From: Enoplosus armatus
Lineage: Eukaryota; Chordata; Actinopteri; Centrarchiformes; Enoplosidae
Length of the DNA: 64,000 nt
Assembly: GCF_043641665.1 (NCBI RefSeq)
Contig: NC_092188.1
Location: 19,117,704 to 19,181,703, forward strand
Direction of reading: 5' to 3'
A program made the translations under genes and the position numbers. The notes under the pieces are model-generated. The model saw only the letters and a list, made by a program, of their open reading frames with translations, was not told the DNA's origin and did not search any database. Of the stretch, positions 13,972 to 26,554 are shown in pieces (the stretch's first letter is position 1; every line of letters begins with the position of its first letter).

Positions 13972-14155
13972 GATGTTGTAACCTTTGTGACTTTGCCAGT
14001 TACAGCCTTATCACACCTGATTCTAATAGCTTGCAGAAGGTGAGGAAATAGAGAGACAGTGGAGGATGGAAGATAAGGGCAATGTAAAAGCCAACTCCCT
14101 AATAATGTTGTGACTTTGCTGCCAGTTGCGGCCCTCTCCACCTGATTCCAATCAT
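13972..14155 (+). repeat. Diverged local direct duplication
   Basis: ATGTTGTAACCTTTGTGACT with downstream CCAGTTACAGCC and CACACCTGATTCTAAT (13,974-14,029) recurs as ATGTTGTGACTTTGCTGCCA with GTTGCGGCC and CCACCTGATTCCAAT (14,105-14,152). The copies are about 130 bases apart with small gaps. Function unknown. Confidence 0.5.
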
Positions 14156-14866
14156 GTAAGGAGTTGTGCAGCGTAGCGCAGTGGGCGGTGTTACTGTTAA
14201 GTTCTGGTTCTTATAATGACAGCGCTCCCACAACAACAGAACACTGCGACCACATGGGGGGTTTATGAGAGGAAGGAGGAAGAGGAGGAGAAAGAGGCAG
14301 AATGAGGAGGGTCAGCGACTTCCTAGCGGTGCCTTTGAAAACTCCCATGACTTTTTGGTTCTGTTAGAGTCTTCAGTTTCATTCATACTAGAGCAAATTG
14401 TCTAAAACAGTACAGCATCCATTTAACTGCAGCAATATAAGAAGAGGAACACTTAGATATAACTACATGACTGCTGTTGAGTTTATATCCATATATTAAA
14501 CATACGTATGTATATATTTCACTTTTGCATTCTTATACTGCATTCACATTACTCATCTCATTAAGATTTATTATTTTTTATAAACCATAAATGAAAAGAA
14601 CAAATTTCTATCATGCACACAGATGAGCTTTTATCAGAAAGCAGCTTGAGAAAGTAGGAAGGAAGTAGCAAGCCAGCTGCGAGGGTGTAGAGTGTGTCTC
14701 GCCTAAATCAGCAGCCAACTTTCCCAGCAGCTCCCTCTCCTCTGCCTCGTCATCTGCTCAGGAACGTGAGCCTTTCCTGCATCCTGCTCCAACCGTCATG
14801 AGGGCCATCTCCACATTTAATGCTTTTAAAATGCATCCTCGCCTTTTCCAGCCCTGCCCAGCTCTC

Positions 14867-14888
14867 ACACACACACACACACACACAA
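14867..14888. repeat. (CA)n microsatellite
   Basis: Run of CA dinucleotides in presumed has2 intron 1. Confidence 0.85.
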
Positions 14889-15512
14889 ACTAGTGCACAC
14901 ACAAGTTCCCCATATGCATTGCTTGTTCAGTGTCCAGACTATGTATCTCTACATTTTTGCATGTGTGCGTTTTCTGTTGGCAGAACATCATGCCTTTGAG
15001 ATTTCAAAGGTGTGTATGACCTCAGCAGATCTGGTTTTCCAATACTGACTTGGTGATAACATAGACTTGTCCAATATTTCTTCAATGGATCAACACTGAG
15101 AGGCTTTTAGCAAACCATAAATAGTATTAACATACCTTCATTGGCTTGTATTTATTGTAGACTGATAGAGCTAATGGCTTTGTCATAAACATGTCCTCAG
15201 TTTATCAAATTAAAGCCCTTTCTCAGCCACAGGTGGGAGCTGGCTCACTCTTCAGAGCAACATTAAAGTTTGATTTGTGAATAAGACTCTTCTGGCCAGA
15301 GCCGCTGATTTGTGAATATTACAATGTTACACTTCCAGCCGGTGACTGCTGAGTCACGATAACATAAAGATGTAAGCTTTATGTTATCTCAGCTCCACCA
15401 GACCAACTGTCCTTTTTGGCTCTGCTTCAGATTTATACTGCCTGTGCATAGCGTACAGTAATGACACACAGAAATTCACACACACATATGGTACTTACAG
15501 TATGGACTGTAA

Positions 15513-15548
<36 letters not shown>
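15513..15548. repeat. (CA)n microsatellite
   Basis: Uninterrupted run of about 18 CA units. Nearby DNA to 15,760 is also CA-rich. Confidence 0.9.
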
Positions 15549-16214
15549 GAACTTAACATTTTACGTTCCATCACAGGCCTTGGAACTGGGACCCTGCTGA
15601 CTGGGATTCCACTACTCTCCTGTGAGTTTAGTCAAACCATCTCCTCCTCTCTGCAGTGCACACACACTCACACACATACATCCCTTCCTGTGCACACACG
15701 CACCGTACATATTATGCTTAGCTCACATATTTGCACACACACATGCACACATGGCCAGTGTTCAGCGGCAACAGCGAGACTTAACGGTATTCACATTTAC
15801 CCAGACGAGCCACATATATAACTGACAGCTATCCGCAGTTACGTAACATACATGAGGGTTATTACAGCATATGGTGATTCTCCTGAATGTACTAAATCAC
15901 TTATTTTACTGAAGGGCCAAAATGAGTCACAGAAACATTGCCTTTAGCTCCCTACTTACCAGGAACACTAATATGTTTAGTCTGAGACTCTGTTTCAATG
16001 CCAAACCTCTGACACACAACCTTATCACAATTCTAAAAGCAAATATGCATAGCTGGGACTGGGATACTACTCATTTCAGCAGCAATAGATTTTTGTATTT
16101 GGGATAGTAATGTTTTTTCCAAAGATGATAAGGATAGCGTCACCACAAACATTTTAATAAAAGACTGCATTGCCCCAAAATGTTCAGGTTAAGTGGAGGG
16201 GTTTTTGTATGGAT

Positions 16215-16295
16215 GGCAATGTCTTTCTTTAGGTTGGTCGGTCCACCACTTTGGTCCAGACTGAAATATCTCAACAACCATTGGATGGAAAGTAT
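16215..16295 (+). mobile_element. Teleost dispersed repeat fragment
   Basis: GGTTGGTCGGTCCACCACTT then TGGTCCAGACTGAAATATCT and CAACAACCATTGGATGG is a sequence seen in many copies in fish genomes. Short, non-coding, family not named. Confidence 0.5.
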
Positions 16296-16559
16296 GTATA
16301 TGTAAAGTAAAGATTACAGTAAAAGTATGTTGTAAAGATGGTAACATGACATAATTTTGCTAAACAATACACCAGAGGACAGAGCGAAACAACTCATTCA
16401 TTTATGTTGACCGACCATCTATTCTCCATCCATGCAAGACTTAACATTATTGTAATATTATATCTGAGACAGAGCCAGTGGGAGTTTTACTCAAGAGACG
16501 GTTAGTGACGTCAGAGAAAGACTGCTAATGTATCCAACCCAAGGTCACCATGGGGTTGG

Positions 16560-16583
16560 ACACACACACACACACACACACAC
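16560..16583. repeat. (CA)n microsatellite
   Basis: Run of about 12 CA units. A short direct repeat (ATCCACATGTG...GATGACACC type) follows at 16,662 and 16,752. Confidence 0.85.
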
Positions 16584-17224
16584 AACAAAGGCCAGGAGAT
16601 AGTGACGGTGGTCAATTACATGCGCCAAGATACAAAAACAAACAGAAAGCTGGGGTGATATCATCCACATGTGCTAATGACACCTTCAACTCGCACACAT
16701 ACATATACCAACAGGCGTAGACGCACATACACACTACTTCTAAGTGACAACATCCACATGTGTCGATGACACCTCCGCTGTCACAGATACTCCTCTGATT
16801 AGAGGCTTTATCTCTCGGGGGCTGGGGCCAAGTTTGGACGACCATTATGACTGATTTTAAGTCTGCAGTTAATCTTCCTGCAGTGTGAGCTAATTGTTAG
16901 TCTTGACCTTTGCAGTGGATCACACGCCCAAAAGGGTTCATGAGATGCTATGAAGAACAAAGCATCCTAACAAGTGGCAATGTCTGAGCTGTGTCTTATT
17001 GCTCTGACTCACGTGAATTCACAAATCTGACTGCGCTCGACAGCATTCAGTTGGCCTGCAATGAGAAAAGAGCAAAAGCTTTATGTCTCTGGATCCCGAC
17101 CAGAATTGCATTTCACAGTTTGGTTTTTGTATTTCAACCACAAACTTTTAGCCAGAGCGAGCACTTCATGTCAGTAAAGTGCGGATCATAAATAAACAAG
17201 TTGTCAAAAAGCAACAAATGCAGT

Positions 17225-17360
17225 TTGGAGTTTGCATGTTCTCCATACGTCTGCAGTGGTTTCCTCCAAGTTCTCAGATTTCCTCCTGCAGCCCAAAGAC
17301 ATGCAGATTAGATACAGTGGAAACTGTAAATTCCCAGTAGGTGTGAATGTGTCTGTCTAC
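17225..17360 (+). mobile_element. Widespread fish repeat fragment
   Basis: GGAGTTTGCATGTTCTCC, TGGTTTCCTCCAAGTTCTC, CCCAAAGACATGCAGATTAG and GTGTGAATGTGTCTGTCT follow the order of a very common aquatic-animal repeat, with about 10-20% divergence by eye. No coding potential. Confidence 0.65.
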
Positions 17361-18964
17361 ATTAGCCCTGTCAAGCCCTGGTCATGGAGGTATATCAAAA
17401 GATTTGTGAGGACTTCTTGTCGTAATACCAAAGACCTTTACAATCTAATGTACATCACACTTTCACAAACCATTAGGTGCATATATTTTGATGGTACATT
17501 TATGGTGAAACATGTTTTCTCCTAAGCGGTCACTGAGTTCATTCAAAGTTGATGCAGGGAGACAGGGTGAAAGAGTTTGTTCTGCGCTACCCTATATAGT
17601 TATACATTATACATTAAACATTACACAATTAAAAATGTGTATTTCTACAGACACACACTCTCCTCTCTCTCTGCACCAGTTTATTAAGCTTTTATATGTG
17701 CATTTGTGTGTATGTGTGTGCGATGGTGTGTGTTTAGCGTGTGTCAGGGGTGTTGTAAATGAGCGGCTGACGTTAAGAGCCTTGCCACGTGCCAGAGGAG
17801 GCCTGCTACACTGGTTGTGGCCTTCTCATCCAACGATCAAATGTACAAGGCATTATGTCTGAGCCAAGGGGTGTGTGTGTTCATGTTCCTCTCTTTTAGC
17901 TTAGCCTGTCTCCCTGCTTCCAATACTCTCTCAGTGTCTCTCGCTTTGTTTTTCTCTTTTTCTAGATATCTGTTTCTCTACTTCTCTGCTCACTGTGAGC
18001 TTTTACCCACTTTCTTTTCCTCTCTTTCGTTCTCTCTGGCTCTGCCCCCCCAGCACCCCCCAACTGTCTTTAGAATTCTTTCTCTTTCTCTCTTTGCGCC
18101 TCTTTCCCTCCCTCCTTCTGTCTTGTGTTTAGGTGTGGTGTGACAAACTCTCGCCAAATCGCAAACACTGCCGGGCTTTGTGTACTCTCCTTTTGATGGC
18201 TTTATTTCTTGTCCTGATTTACATGTCTTGCTTGTCTCCACTAAACGTACATACTAACATGTAATGATATATGTTTGCAAAACTCATCAAATGTGCACCC
18301 AATGGCATCAGTGCAGTTTAAAATCTTTAAAATGCAGCTCAAAATGTCAAAATGATGTCCCACAAAGGAGCGCCCCACTGACTCAGTGACCAGAATAGCA
18401 TACTTTGACCTTTGTAATGTTAAAAGCTCGAACAAAAGAAACATGTTCGTCATAAAACAATATAATGTTGTACCCTCCCTCTCTTCACTGTGTCTATTTA
18501 ATCCCAGTCACGATTTTCTTGTTATACTTTCTATGGGGAGTCACAGACGGGAAGAAGAACACGTGCAGCATTAAAAAATCTAAAAAGCTCTTGTCTTCTT
18601 CTTCTTCCCACGGAGATATAAACAGATGACATCACAGGGTGGTCCGCCCTGCGTTGAGCCGAGCTGAGCCACACTGAGTGGGTCTCCGTTGGTCTGCCAA
18701 ACAGATGGCGGTAGCAACATAATGAGGGCTGGAAAGAAACTTTTGAGCAGAAGATTTTGTGCAGCCAGGCTCAGGTTCATAAAAGACTGTCGCTCAGAGT
18801 TTCGACACTAAAGCAGGGGATGCTCCTCACTGGTCCCCACATAAAAACACACTGAATAATCATGGTCTGCATCAGAGTTCCTCATATGGAATACTTGCCT
18901 GAAAATGTTTTTGAAACCCTTTTACAATACAGAAGAGAAAAAAAACCCAAATCATAATAGTTTC

Positions 18965-19090
18965 TCCCCAGCATTTAGAGAGCACTTGGAGCTTGGACGT
19001 TTGGCAGGGGCCGCCAGCTTGTTGGCTAATTAGGTCAAGAAATCTTGTAATGTGCGCCCACCCACACTAAAGGAGAGCTGGAACAATCGG
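18965..19090. promoter_or_regulatory. Possible conserved non-coding element before has2 coding exon
   Basis: A non-repetitive block of balanced composition (GCAGGGGCCGCCAGCTTGTT, then GGCTAATTAGGTCAAG with a homeodomain-type TAATTA core) stands out from the AT-rich and simple-sequence DNA around it. The call rests on appearance and position about 0.6 kb before the coding exon. Confidence 0.2.
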
Positions 19091-19617
19091 CTACTCACAA
19101 CTGTCTGACATTTAGACAGGGATTTTGGGGAGGGGTAGAGGGATGGAAGGGAGGAGAGGAGGGAGCAAAAAAAGGGGGAGAAACTTTACTGCTTTCTCTA
19201 CCTGGGTTGGTTGTAATAAAACAGAAGGGTATGCTGAAAAGCAGTGAATAAGCATTTTTCATATGTTGTATCTTATTAAAGCTTAATAAAATCTACTGCT
19301 GGGACTGAAGGCAGTGTTTTCAATGTATGCCACATGTTAGTGTATGTCCATAGTTCCAAATTACTTTATACATACATAAATGTTTTCTTTTTCATTTTCC
19401 CTCTCTAAATCATAGCATAGTCATCAGATTTTTGCAGGAAGTCACTTTCTTTTTGGTTCTTTTGGTTGTTTTGTATATTTAAAAGGAAGGGAAAATGAGC
19501 ATAATGTAAGGCTAAGGTTTCTATGACTTCATCCCATGGCATTATAATTGATTATTGCTTTTTATGTTTGTGCTATATTAACTAAATGTAACCCTTTTCT
19601 CCACATTCTGTCCCTAG

Positions 19618-22600
19618 ATGAGGTGTCATAGAGTCCTCACCTACCTGCGGATATTTGGTACCACCATGTTCGGTGTGTCCCTCCTGGTGGGCATTTCGAC
19701 GGCCTACATCATGGGCTACCAGTTCTTCACCACAGCCCGCAATCACCTGTCCTTCGGCCTGTACGGTGCCATCTTGGTCGTCCACCTCATTATCCAGAGC
19801 ATGTTTGCGCTCTTAGAACACCGAAACATGCGCAGGTCCTTGGAGACGCCGATCAAACTGAACAAATCCTTGGCGTTGTGCATTGCAGCGTATCAAGAGG
19901 ACCCAAACTACCTGAGGAAATGCCTGGTGTCGGTGAAGAGGCTGACGTACCCAGGGATCAAAGTGATCATGGTGATCGACGGGAACTCGGACGATGACTT
20001 GTACATGATGGACATTTTTAAAGAGATCATGGGATGGGAGAAATCGGCCACGTACGTGTGGCGGAGCAACTATCACAACAGAGGGCCCGAGGAGACGGAT
20101 GAGAGCTACGCTGAGAGCCTCCAGCACATCTCCAGGCTGGTGCTGAACAACAAGTGTGTGTGCATCATGCAGAAGTGGGGAGGGAAGAGAGAGGTCATGT
20201 ATACACCCTTCAAAGCACTGGGGAGGAGTGTGGACTATGTGCAGGTAAGCCAGTGAAACTAGAAATGGATATTATGTAGGGGTTTAACTGAGAAGAATAA
20301 AGGGATGGTGAAAGGAGGGACGGATGGATAGTGGAAATCACTTGGTTGAATGCAAAAGGGGCAAAAAATGGGAAGAGAGACAAAAAGAAGCGAGGAACAA
20401 GGAGTGTCACTGGTACAAACTAGACACCATTATATAACAGGTAAAATATTCAGTGGTATGTGCCTATGTGCCTTACACACAAGTAAGACAAGGACAGTTG
20501 ACATCAGTGTGGGTTGAAGATGGAGGGAAAGGGAAGAGAAACAGAGGGCTGGAGAGGGGAGGGGGCCTCTGCCAAGCCAAAAATGGGGTCCACAAAGAGT
20601 CTTTTGTGTTGCTTTTAAATGGACGGTGGCTGTGTGCATCGTGTGTTGTGAAGTGTAGCGTGAAGAAGGGCACCAGTAGCTGATGTCTAAGTGTAATAAC
20701 AGATCTGTTTTACATCATCTACATGAGTTGTATTCAGAGTCAGGGCCCAAAACAGTGTCAAAGAAACGTTAATTTTGGTCCACATTTTGTTTGCTGGCGA
20801 AAAACAAAACTGAAATAGCTTAAAGTCTAACTTGAAAAAGAGAGATCTACATTTCTTTTGGGCTAAATCTATATGGGATTTAGTGAAATACTGTTGTCAA
20901 TCAAATCAGTAAATGAATAATAATCTCAGTGTATGTTAATGACACTTAAATTATATCCTTGGAAAAGCCAGTTCCCAAGGGTTTTTGGCTGGCTAATACG
21001 GTCTAATAATGCTAACATTGTCTGGTGGTGTGGCTTTAAATATAAACAGGAGCTAAAAACATTAACTAGTGCCAAGCTTGGTAACACACAAGCTGATGAA
21101 GTACCAGGAAACCTGTTTTTATCCTGTTGGCAGTAAATGTTGTGGAGATAGTATGGCCAGGAGCCAAGAGCATAGCTCTTTTCAATCCTTCCCTTTTATA
21201 CCGTCATAATTCTTTAGCACTGTGAACAACTTCCCATCAGCTGAACGCCACTACAGTTCAGCTTGTACTGCACCATTGTTTTATTGGATGACATGTAGAT
21301 TATTTCAGGAAGCAAAAGTGCCTGACATAGGTCACCAGGCCATGGCCAACGCCTTAATTACAGACTATATTAATGTACCCTACAACATTGTGACGTATTT
21401 ACATTTTTAGTAGGCATACAATTCAACATACCTGTTGTAGTGCATTGGATTATCTCTGTGAGTAATGTTGAACAAAAACCTCATTACCGTAATAATATTA
21501 CAATCATTTTTTGCATTACAAAAAAGGGGACTTTGATGATAAAAACATTTTTGATATGATGCTGTCTAACACCTGCAGCTGGCTGCAACCTGCCAGAAAC
21601 CTCGTTTAACAGAGGTTTCAAAACGACTTACTTCAAAGCTGCCAGTAATCATGCTAGTACCCTTCAGCATGTAGGGAAAGGAGGGACAGTGTTGCATGCC
21701 TTTTTACTATCATCAGGCTCTGCCTGCAACAGATGTGTTTTGTTAATGGGGATTGGGCTCTAGGTTTGTTTCCATCATCTGGTTTTGTTATGGATGAAAA
21801 TGACCATTTATAGAAGAATCTGGAGGCAAAGAGCATCAGAAAGATAATGGGTGGTGATTAAGTTTAAAGCTGTTACTCTTTGTTGCCGGGGATTATCCAC
21901 TGGCCACGTTGTTAATCAGACCATTACGATTTTAAATTGGATGCATGATTATCTTTCACTTGCTCCACACATTTTATGTATCTCCGTTTGGGCGACCGAA
22001 TGCAACCCAAAAGAAAGAGTGAAGAAAGACAGACCAGCGGTGGTGGGCCACTGTACTGTAGCACTGTACATATTGTTTTGTGTTACTCTGTTTTGCATTA
22101 TTTTGTGAATATGAATGAATAGAGAGAACATGTAATCCACCTTGTCTGCTGTAAGTAAGAGGGGGAGACAGTGGCAGTGAAAGTGTACAGTATACTATCC
22201 TCAAGTCAAGTTATTTATGCAGCCCAATATCACAAATCACAAATTTGCCTCTAGGGGCTTTACAATCTGTACAGCATATGACAACCTCTATCCTTAGACC
22301 CCCGATTCAGATAAGGAAAGTCTCCCAAAGCCGTTTTACATGGTAACAGATGATCTTTGGCCCTTAAATACATGTAACTTACTGTTTATTTTGTGGGTTT
22401 TACTCAGGTGTGTGACTCTGACACCATGTTGGACCCAGCATCAACGGTGGAGATGGTGAAGGTTCTAGAAGAAGACCCTATGGTGGGAGGGGTTGGAGGA
22501 GATGTACAGGTTAGTTACAAAACCCCAAATATTTTCTCATTCCTTGAAGGTGACAAACTGAGCATTTCACAGCAATTATAACTGTCTTACATTTGTCTTT

Positions 22601-23578
22601 CATGTTAAACTTCCAACTATTTCTTTTTGCTCATCAATTCCTGCCTAGATCCTAAACAAATACGAGTCGTGGATCTCCTTCCTGAGCAGTGTGCGGTACT
22701 GGATGGCCTTCAACATTGAGCGGGCTTGCCAGTCCTACTTTGGTTGCGTGCAGTGCATCAGTGGGCCTTTAGGAATGTACCGGAACTCCCTCCTGCGCGA
22801 ATTCCTTGAAGACTGGTACAATCAGACTTTCATGGGATCCCACTGCAGTTTTGGGGACGACCGCCATCTCACAAACAGAGTTCTAAGCCTTGGGTATGCC
22901 ACCAAATATACTGCACGATCAAAGTGCCTCACTGAGACACCGATTACGTACCTGCGGTGGCTTAATCAACAGACTCGATGGAGTAAGTCATATTTCAGAG
23001 AATGGCTATACAACTCTCTGTGGTTCCACAAACACCATCTATGGATGACTTATGAGGCTGTGATCACGGGCTTCTTCCCGTTTTTCCTTATCGCCACTGC
23101 GATCCAACTCTTCTACCAAGGAAGGCTCTGGAATATTCTGTTGTTTCTACTCATTGTGCAAGCAGTGGCCCTGATTAAGTCATCGTTTGCCAGCTGCCTC
23201 AGAGGTAACATTGTCATGGTGTTTATGTCCTTCTACTCTGTACTGTACATGTCAAGCCTGTTGCCAGCCAAAATGTTCGCAATAGCAACAATCAACAAGT
23301 CTGGATGGGGGACCTCTGGGAGGAAAACAATAGTGGTGAACTTCATTGGTCTGATTCCTATATCAGTCTGGTTCACCATCCTCTTCATTGGGATTATCTA
23401 CACAGTAATCCTGCAGACTAGAAAACCCTTTCCTGAATCAGAAAAGATTGTTCTGATCATAGGGGCAGTCGTCTATGCCAGTTACTGGGTCATGCTGTTG
23501 ACGTTGTATGCAGTGCTCATAAATAAATGTGGGAAGAGGAAGAAGGAAACCCACTACGATATGGTGCTGGATGTATGA
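19618..23578 (+). CDS. has2: Hyaluronan synthase 2, complete coding sequence in three exons
   Basis: Membrane glycosyltransferase (GT2 family) that polymerises UDP-GlcNAc and UDP-GlcUA into hyaluronan and extrudes it through the plasma membrane. Coding exons are 19,618-20,244, 22,408-22,509 and 22,649-23,578; all junctions are GT-AG and phase 0 (209 + 34 + 309 codons), giving 552 residues, the length of mammalian HAS2. Visible parts: two N-terminal membrane helices (about 11-31 and 46-66), the cytosolic catalytic domain with DGNSDDD (about 121-127), DSD (212-214), GDDR (312-315) and QQTRW (350-354), then about five C-terminal hydrophobic segments (376-535) ending in MVLDV, as in HAS2. Residues reported as regulatory in human HAS2 are kept: T110, K190 and S221. 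The start is the ATG lying directly after the splice acceptor (CCCTAG|ATG); it aligns with the human start. The 5' UTR must therefore lie in an upstream exon. No frameshift or missing catalytic residue is seen. HAS1 or HAS3 is less likely because near-identity to HAS2 is spread over the whole protein. Confidence 0.97.
20245..22407 (+). other. has2: has2 intron between coding exons 1 and 2
   Basis: Bounded by CAG|GTAAGC and TACTCAG|GTG. It contains no recognisable coding sequence. Its 3' part holds a copy of a teleost dispersed repeat (22,201-22,345) that ends about 60 bases before the acceptor. Confidence 0.9.
22201..22345 (+). mobile_element. Teleost dispersed repeat, copy B
   Basis: TCAAGTCAAGTTATTTATGC, AGCCCAATATCACAAATCAC, GGGGCTTTACAATCTGTACA and CCCCCGATTCAGATAAGG form a unit I recognise as common in percomorphs. 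It is related to the partial copy at 8,916. It lies in a has2 intron close to the acceptor of the 102-base exon and does not disrupt it. Confidence 0.65.
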
Positions 23579-26495
23579 CTTGCAGACTACAGTCATCATT
23601 TACCAGTGAACTCTCTTGTTGGGTTGTTTTCACTCGCACCATGTTGTTGTTATACAAATGTTTTTCAGATGCAGAGCAGCTCTGGAGGCAAAATTGGTTG
23701 AGTTCAACAAGTTTTTTCAAACTTGAATGGCAAAATTGTACAGTATAAATGGCAGTGGCTGCTTTTTCTTTTTTGTTCATTTATGACCATAGCATTTATG
23801 ATCTTGGAACATCAGCATGCTAGCTAATTTAGCTTACCTAGATTTTTTTTATCTAATATGTTTAGCTGAAGATCAGCTTCTGTAAGCTAGCTAGTTAACC
23901 GTGATAACTCAGTATGGAAAGATGCAATATATTGCAGTTGGCAGCAAGAGTGCTAGGCTTTGTAATATTAGCTACCTCTTACCCATGTCATTTTCACTGG
24001 GCTTCAGTCTAACATTTGCAACTTAGCCAAAGAAAATGTGGATGTTTATCTCCACCCATTGGGGTTTAGCCTGACCAGTAAGAATATTTTTCCTCCAGAG
24101 CATCATTGTGTCTTCAAGAAATGTTTGTACATCCAAACTAGAAACAAAGCGACATATTGCCTCCACCAAAGGGAAGCCAAAAGCCCATCACCACATAGCT
24201 TCAAGTTGAAGTCAAACTGAAACTACCAGCACCCTGCCAGGATGTCTCCACTGCCAAATGACTGAACAACATCAAGGATTACATTCTTAACTCTATAAGG
24301 TGTTGAGAGGGGCTACCGCCATTGCTATCTAATTCATGTAATTGTAATCTGCATGTACCTAGATGGTCTATGTGGATCTCATGAATAGGTGAGGTTGGCC
24401 ATTTTACCATGAATAACAAATCACACTTCCACAAGAAGTCACACTGCACGTGTTAAACAAGTGGGGGCAATGCATTGGTGTACCTTTCCAGTGTTTTCAA
24501 ATCTCTTTTAGGAAGAGCTACAGTATCAATTCACAAAGAGTGAAAGGGTGCAGAAAGGGCTTTAAATTGGAGAGCTGATCTCTTTCTTTTGTTGCACTCA
24601 TGTCATATGGGAAAGATGCTTCCTCATAGTCTTCACACAAGACATGTTTTGTATCACACAAAGACAGTTCACAATTGCAACTCCTAAATGTCAATACAAT
24701 TCTTGGTTTGCTGTTTAAAATGAATTCAAACTCATCACTCACTGTGGTGCATCCATGTTGAAGGTGAAACGGTGCAAGACTCATAGAAAAATCCAATCAT
24801 GCTTTTAAGAGGCTACAAATCTGTCAACAATTATGTTTGGATGTCTGGACACTTGCAAGTCTTGTTGTTATTCCCATATGACGTAAATGCAGTTTTTTCT
24901 CAACGTTTACAAAGTAAAGAATCTCAGACTGATCACTGATTGGTAGATATAATCTCCACCGGATCAGGTGACCAGGTGAACTTGTGACCAGACGAGGGAT
25001 TGCTGCTGTGACTGTTTTATTTTTACAGAAACGATAACTTCTGTTTTTCTTTTTTCTTTTTTTTTTTTAAATATGAATGATGGTTGTATGTTGTGAAATG
25101 GTTTTAACACTATTGTTGTTAATGTATTTCTTTCTACCAAGTTGAATGATAACCACCAAGTTGACACAGTGGACATGTTCCAATCCAAAGACTTTGCCCT
25201 CCATGTGCCCTTGCTCTCCTCCTTTGTTCACATACTGTATTGAGGGTAATGTAGCTACACATCTCTGCTTCCTTGCATTGTGTTAAACGACCTGCAAGGG
25301 TGAGAGCAAAACATTAATGTACCAAATGAGAGATAAGTACTACCTGATAACAGGAATGTGAATACGGGCACAACAGCATTTTGGAATGAAACAAGTCCAG
25401 TGTTTGCTATAGTCGACCAGGAGCAGACATGAGTTTAATTCTCATGCACTTTTATGTCTCTCCCGTCGTCCAGCGTGATGCTTGACGTAATCAAGCTGAA
25501 ATACCTCAGTGGTTCTCTTTGTGTTGCATCAAGGAGTCAGGATGGCGTCCAAAGACTGATGCATTCTGAAGGTCTCAAGTAATTTATGATCTGTTTGTGA
25601 TATTAAATATAAAAGTGTCATTTTTTATACGCAGTTCCTTATTAAGTCAAAGCTGGATTTCTCTGCCTTGTTGGCCCTTTGCTGTAGCCGTTTACTTATT
25701 GTTACTTTGTATTTCAATGCATTTTATATATAGACATTTCTATTATATTTTTGCTTAGCTACCAAAGATTCTTTATTTTCACTCATGTTTTTATAAGAAA
25801 AATGGGAAAAATGTGTTGTGCTTTCAACTGTTCTGACAATGACTTGTATATCTGACCAAACAATGTGAAATTATGAGCTGGGGGTTTTGTCTGCAATAAG
25901 AACAATAAAAATGCAATTTGTAGGGATAAGTTATTGATTTCAAAAGAGGTGACAAACCTGTGTTTTTATACTTTGTGCGTAGAGAGAAAACCAGCATATT
26001 TATGTGTATTCTGTACTTAGTAAGATGTCTGTATACATGTAAAACCCCAAAGGTTCCATATGTCTACACTGCAAAAACAATAAATACATTTAGAAATGAT
26101 TTTTAATATATACAACATGTGAACATAATGGCTAGGCTTCAATGTTTTTGCAGTGCTGAAACTACATAGACAAATAGAATCGACAATAAAGCCAAAGCAG
26201 ACTGAAAATGTGCCCAAAACATTTTAAAAACATTTGCACAAAAATGTAATTATCTGCAAATTACGTGTTACAAAGTTTTCTAGTTAGTATAAAGGTGCCT
26301 TACTGAGCAATAACAAAAGAAAACCTGAGTGATGTTTTTATACAATTTTAAGGACAAGTCTTATTCCGAGGTTTTAATGAATGAGACCAACAATTGAACC
26401 ATGAGGTTGTTTTCATGTCAAACTAGTCATGGGCAGTGTTATCATAAAGCACTTTTTGTGTTGTGCCAAATAAAAACAACTATTGTTTTCATTTG
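23579..26495 (+). other. has2: has2 3' untranslated region (extent approximate)
   Basis: AT-rich sequence with no reading frame of note follows the stop codon. Candidate poly(A) signals are AATAAA at 25,904-25,909 and AATAAA at 26,469-26,474; the second is followed within 25-40 bases by a GT-rich element (TGCTGGTGTTGGAGTTTTT), which makes it the better distal site. Several ATTTA pentamers (for example near 23,780 and 23,795) could act as AU-rich instability elements. A transposon fossil begins soon after 26,550, consistent with the transcript ending before it. Actual use of either site needs transcript data. Confidence 0.5.
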
Positions 26496-26554
26496 CTGGT
26501 GTTGGAGTTTTTATTTAGCTTTTAATTGATCTATTTGATGGGATTGTGGTTGTA

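Larger units (their letters stand above)
10903..19617 (+). other. has2: Presumed has2 intron 1
   Basis: No coding segment with homology can be seen here; the reading frames present are short and lack recognisable domains. It holds a CRE/CCAAT-like cluster (11,455-11,530), a diverged local duplication (13,972 and 14,101), CA microsatellites (14,867, 15,513, 16,560), two fragments of common teleost dispersed repeats (16,215 and 17,225), a pyrimidine-rich segment (17,880-18,130), and a possibly conserved segment before the coding exon (18,965-19,090). The 5' boundary depends on the candidate exon 1. Confidence 0.4.

Noticed and set aside
18661..18715. Possible CTCF or YY1 site (ACAGATGGCGG)
   Set aside because: The left half of the CTCF core does not fit, and the YY1 match alone is too weak to list.
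19813..20127. 104-codon minus-strand frame opposite has2 exon 1
   Set aside because: Shadow of the has2 coding sequence, with no domain. A HAS2-AS1-like transcript cannot be judged from sequence alone.
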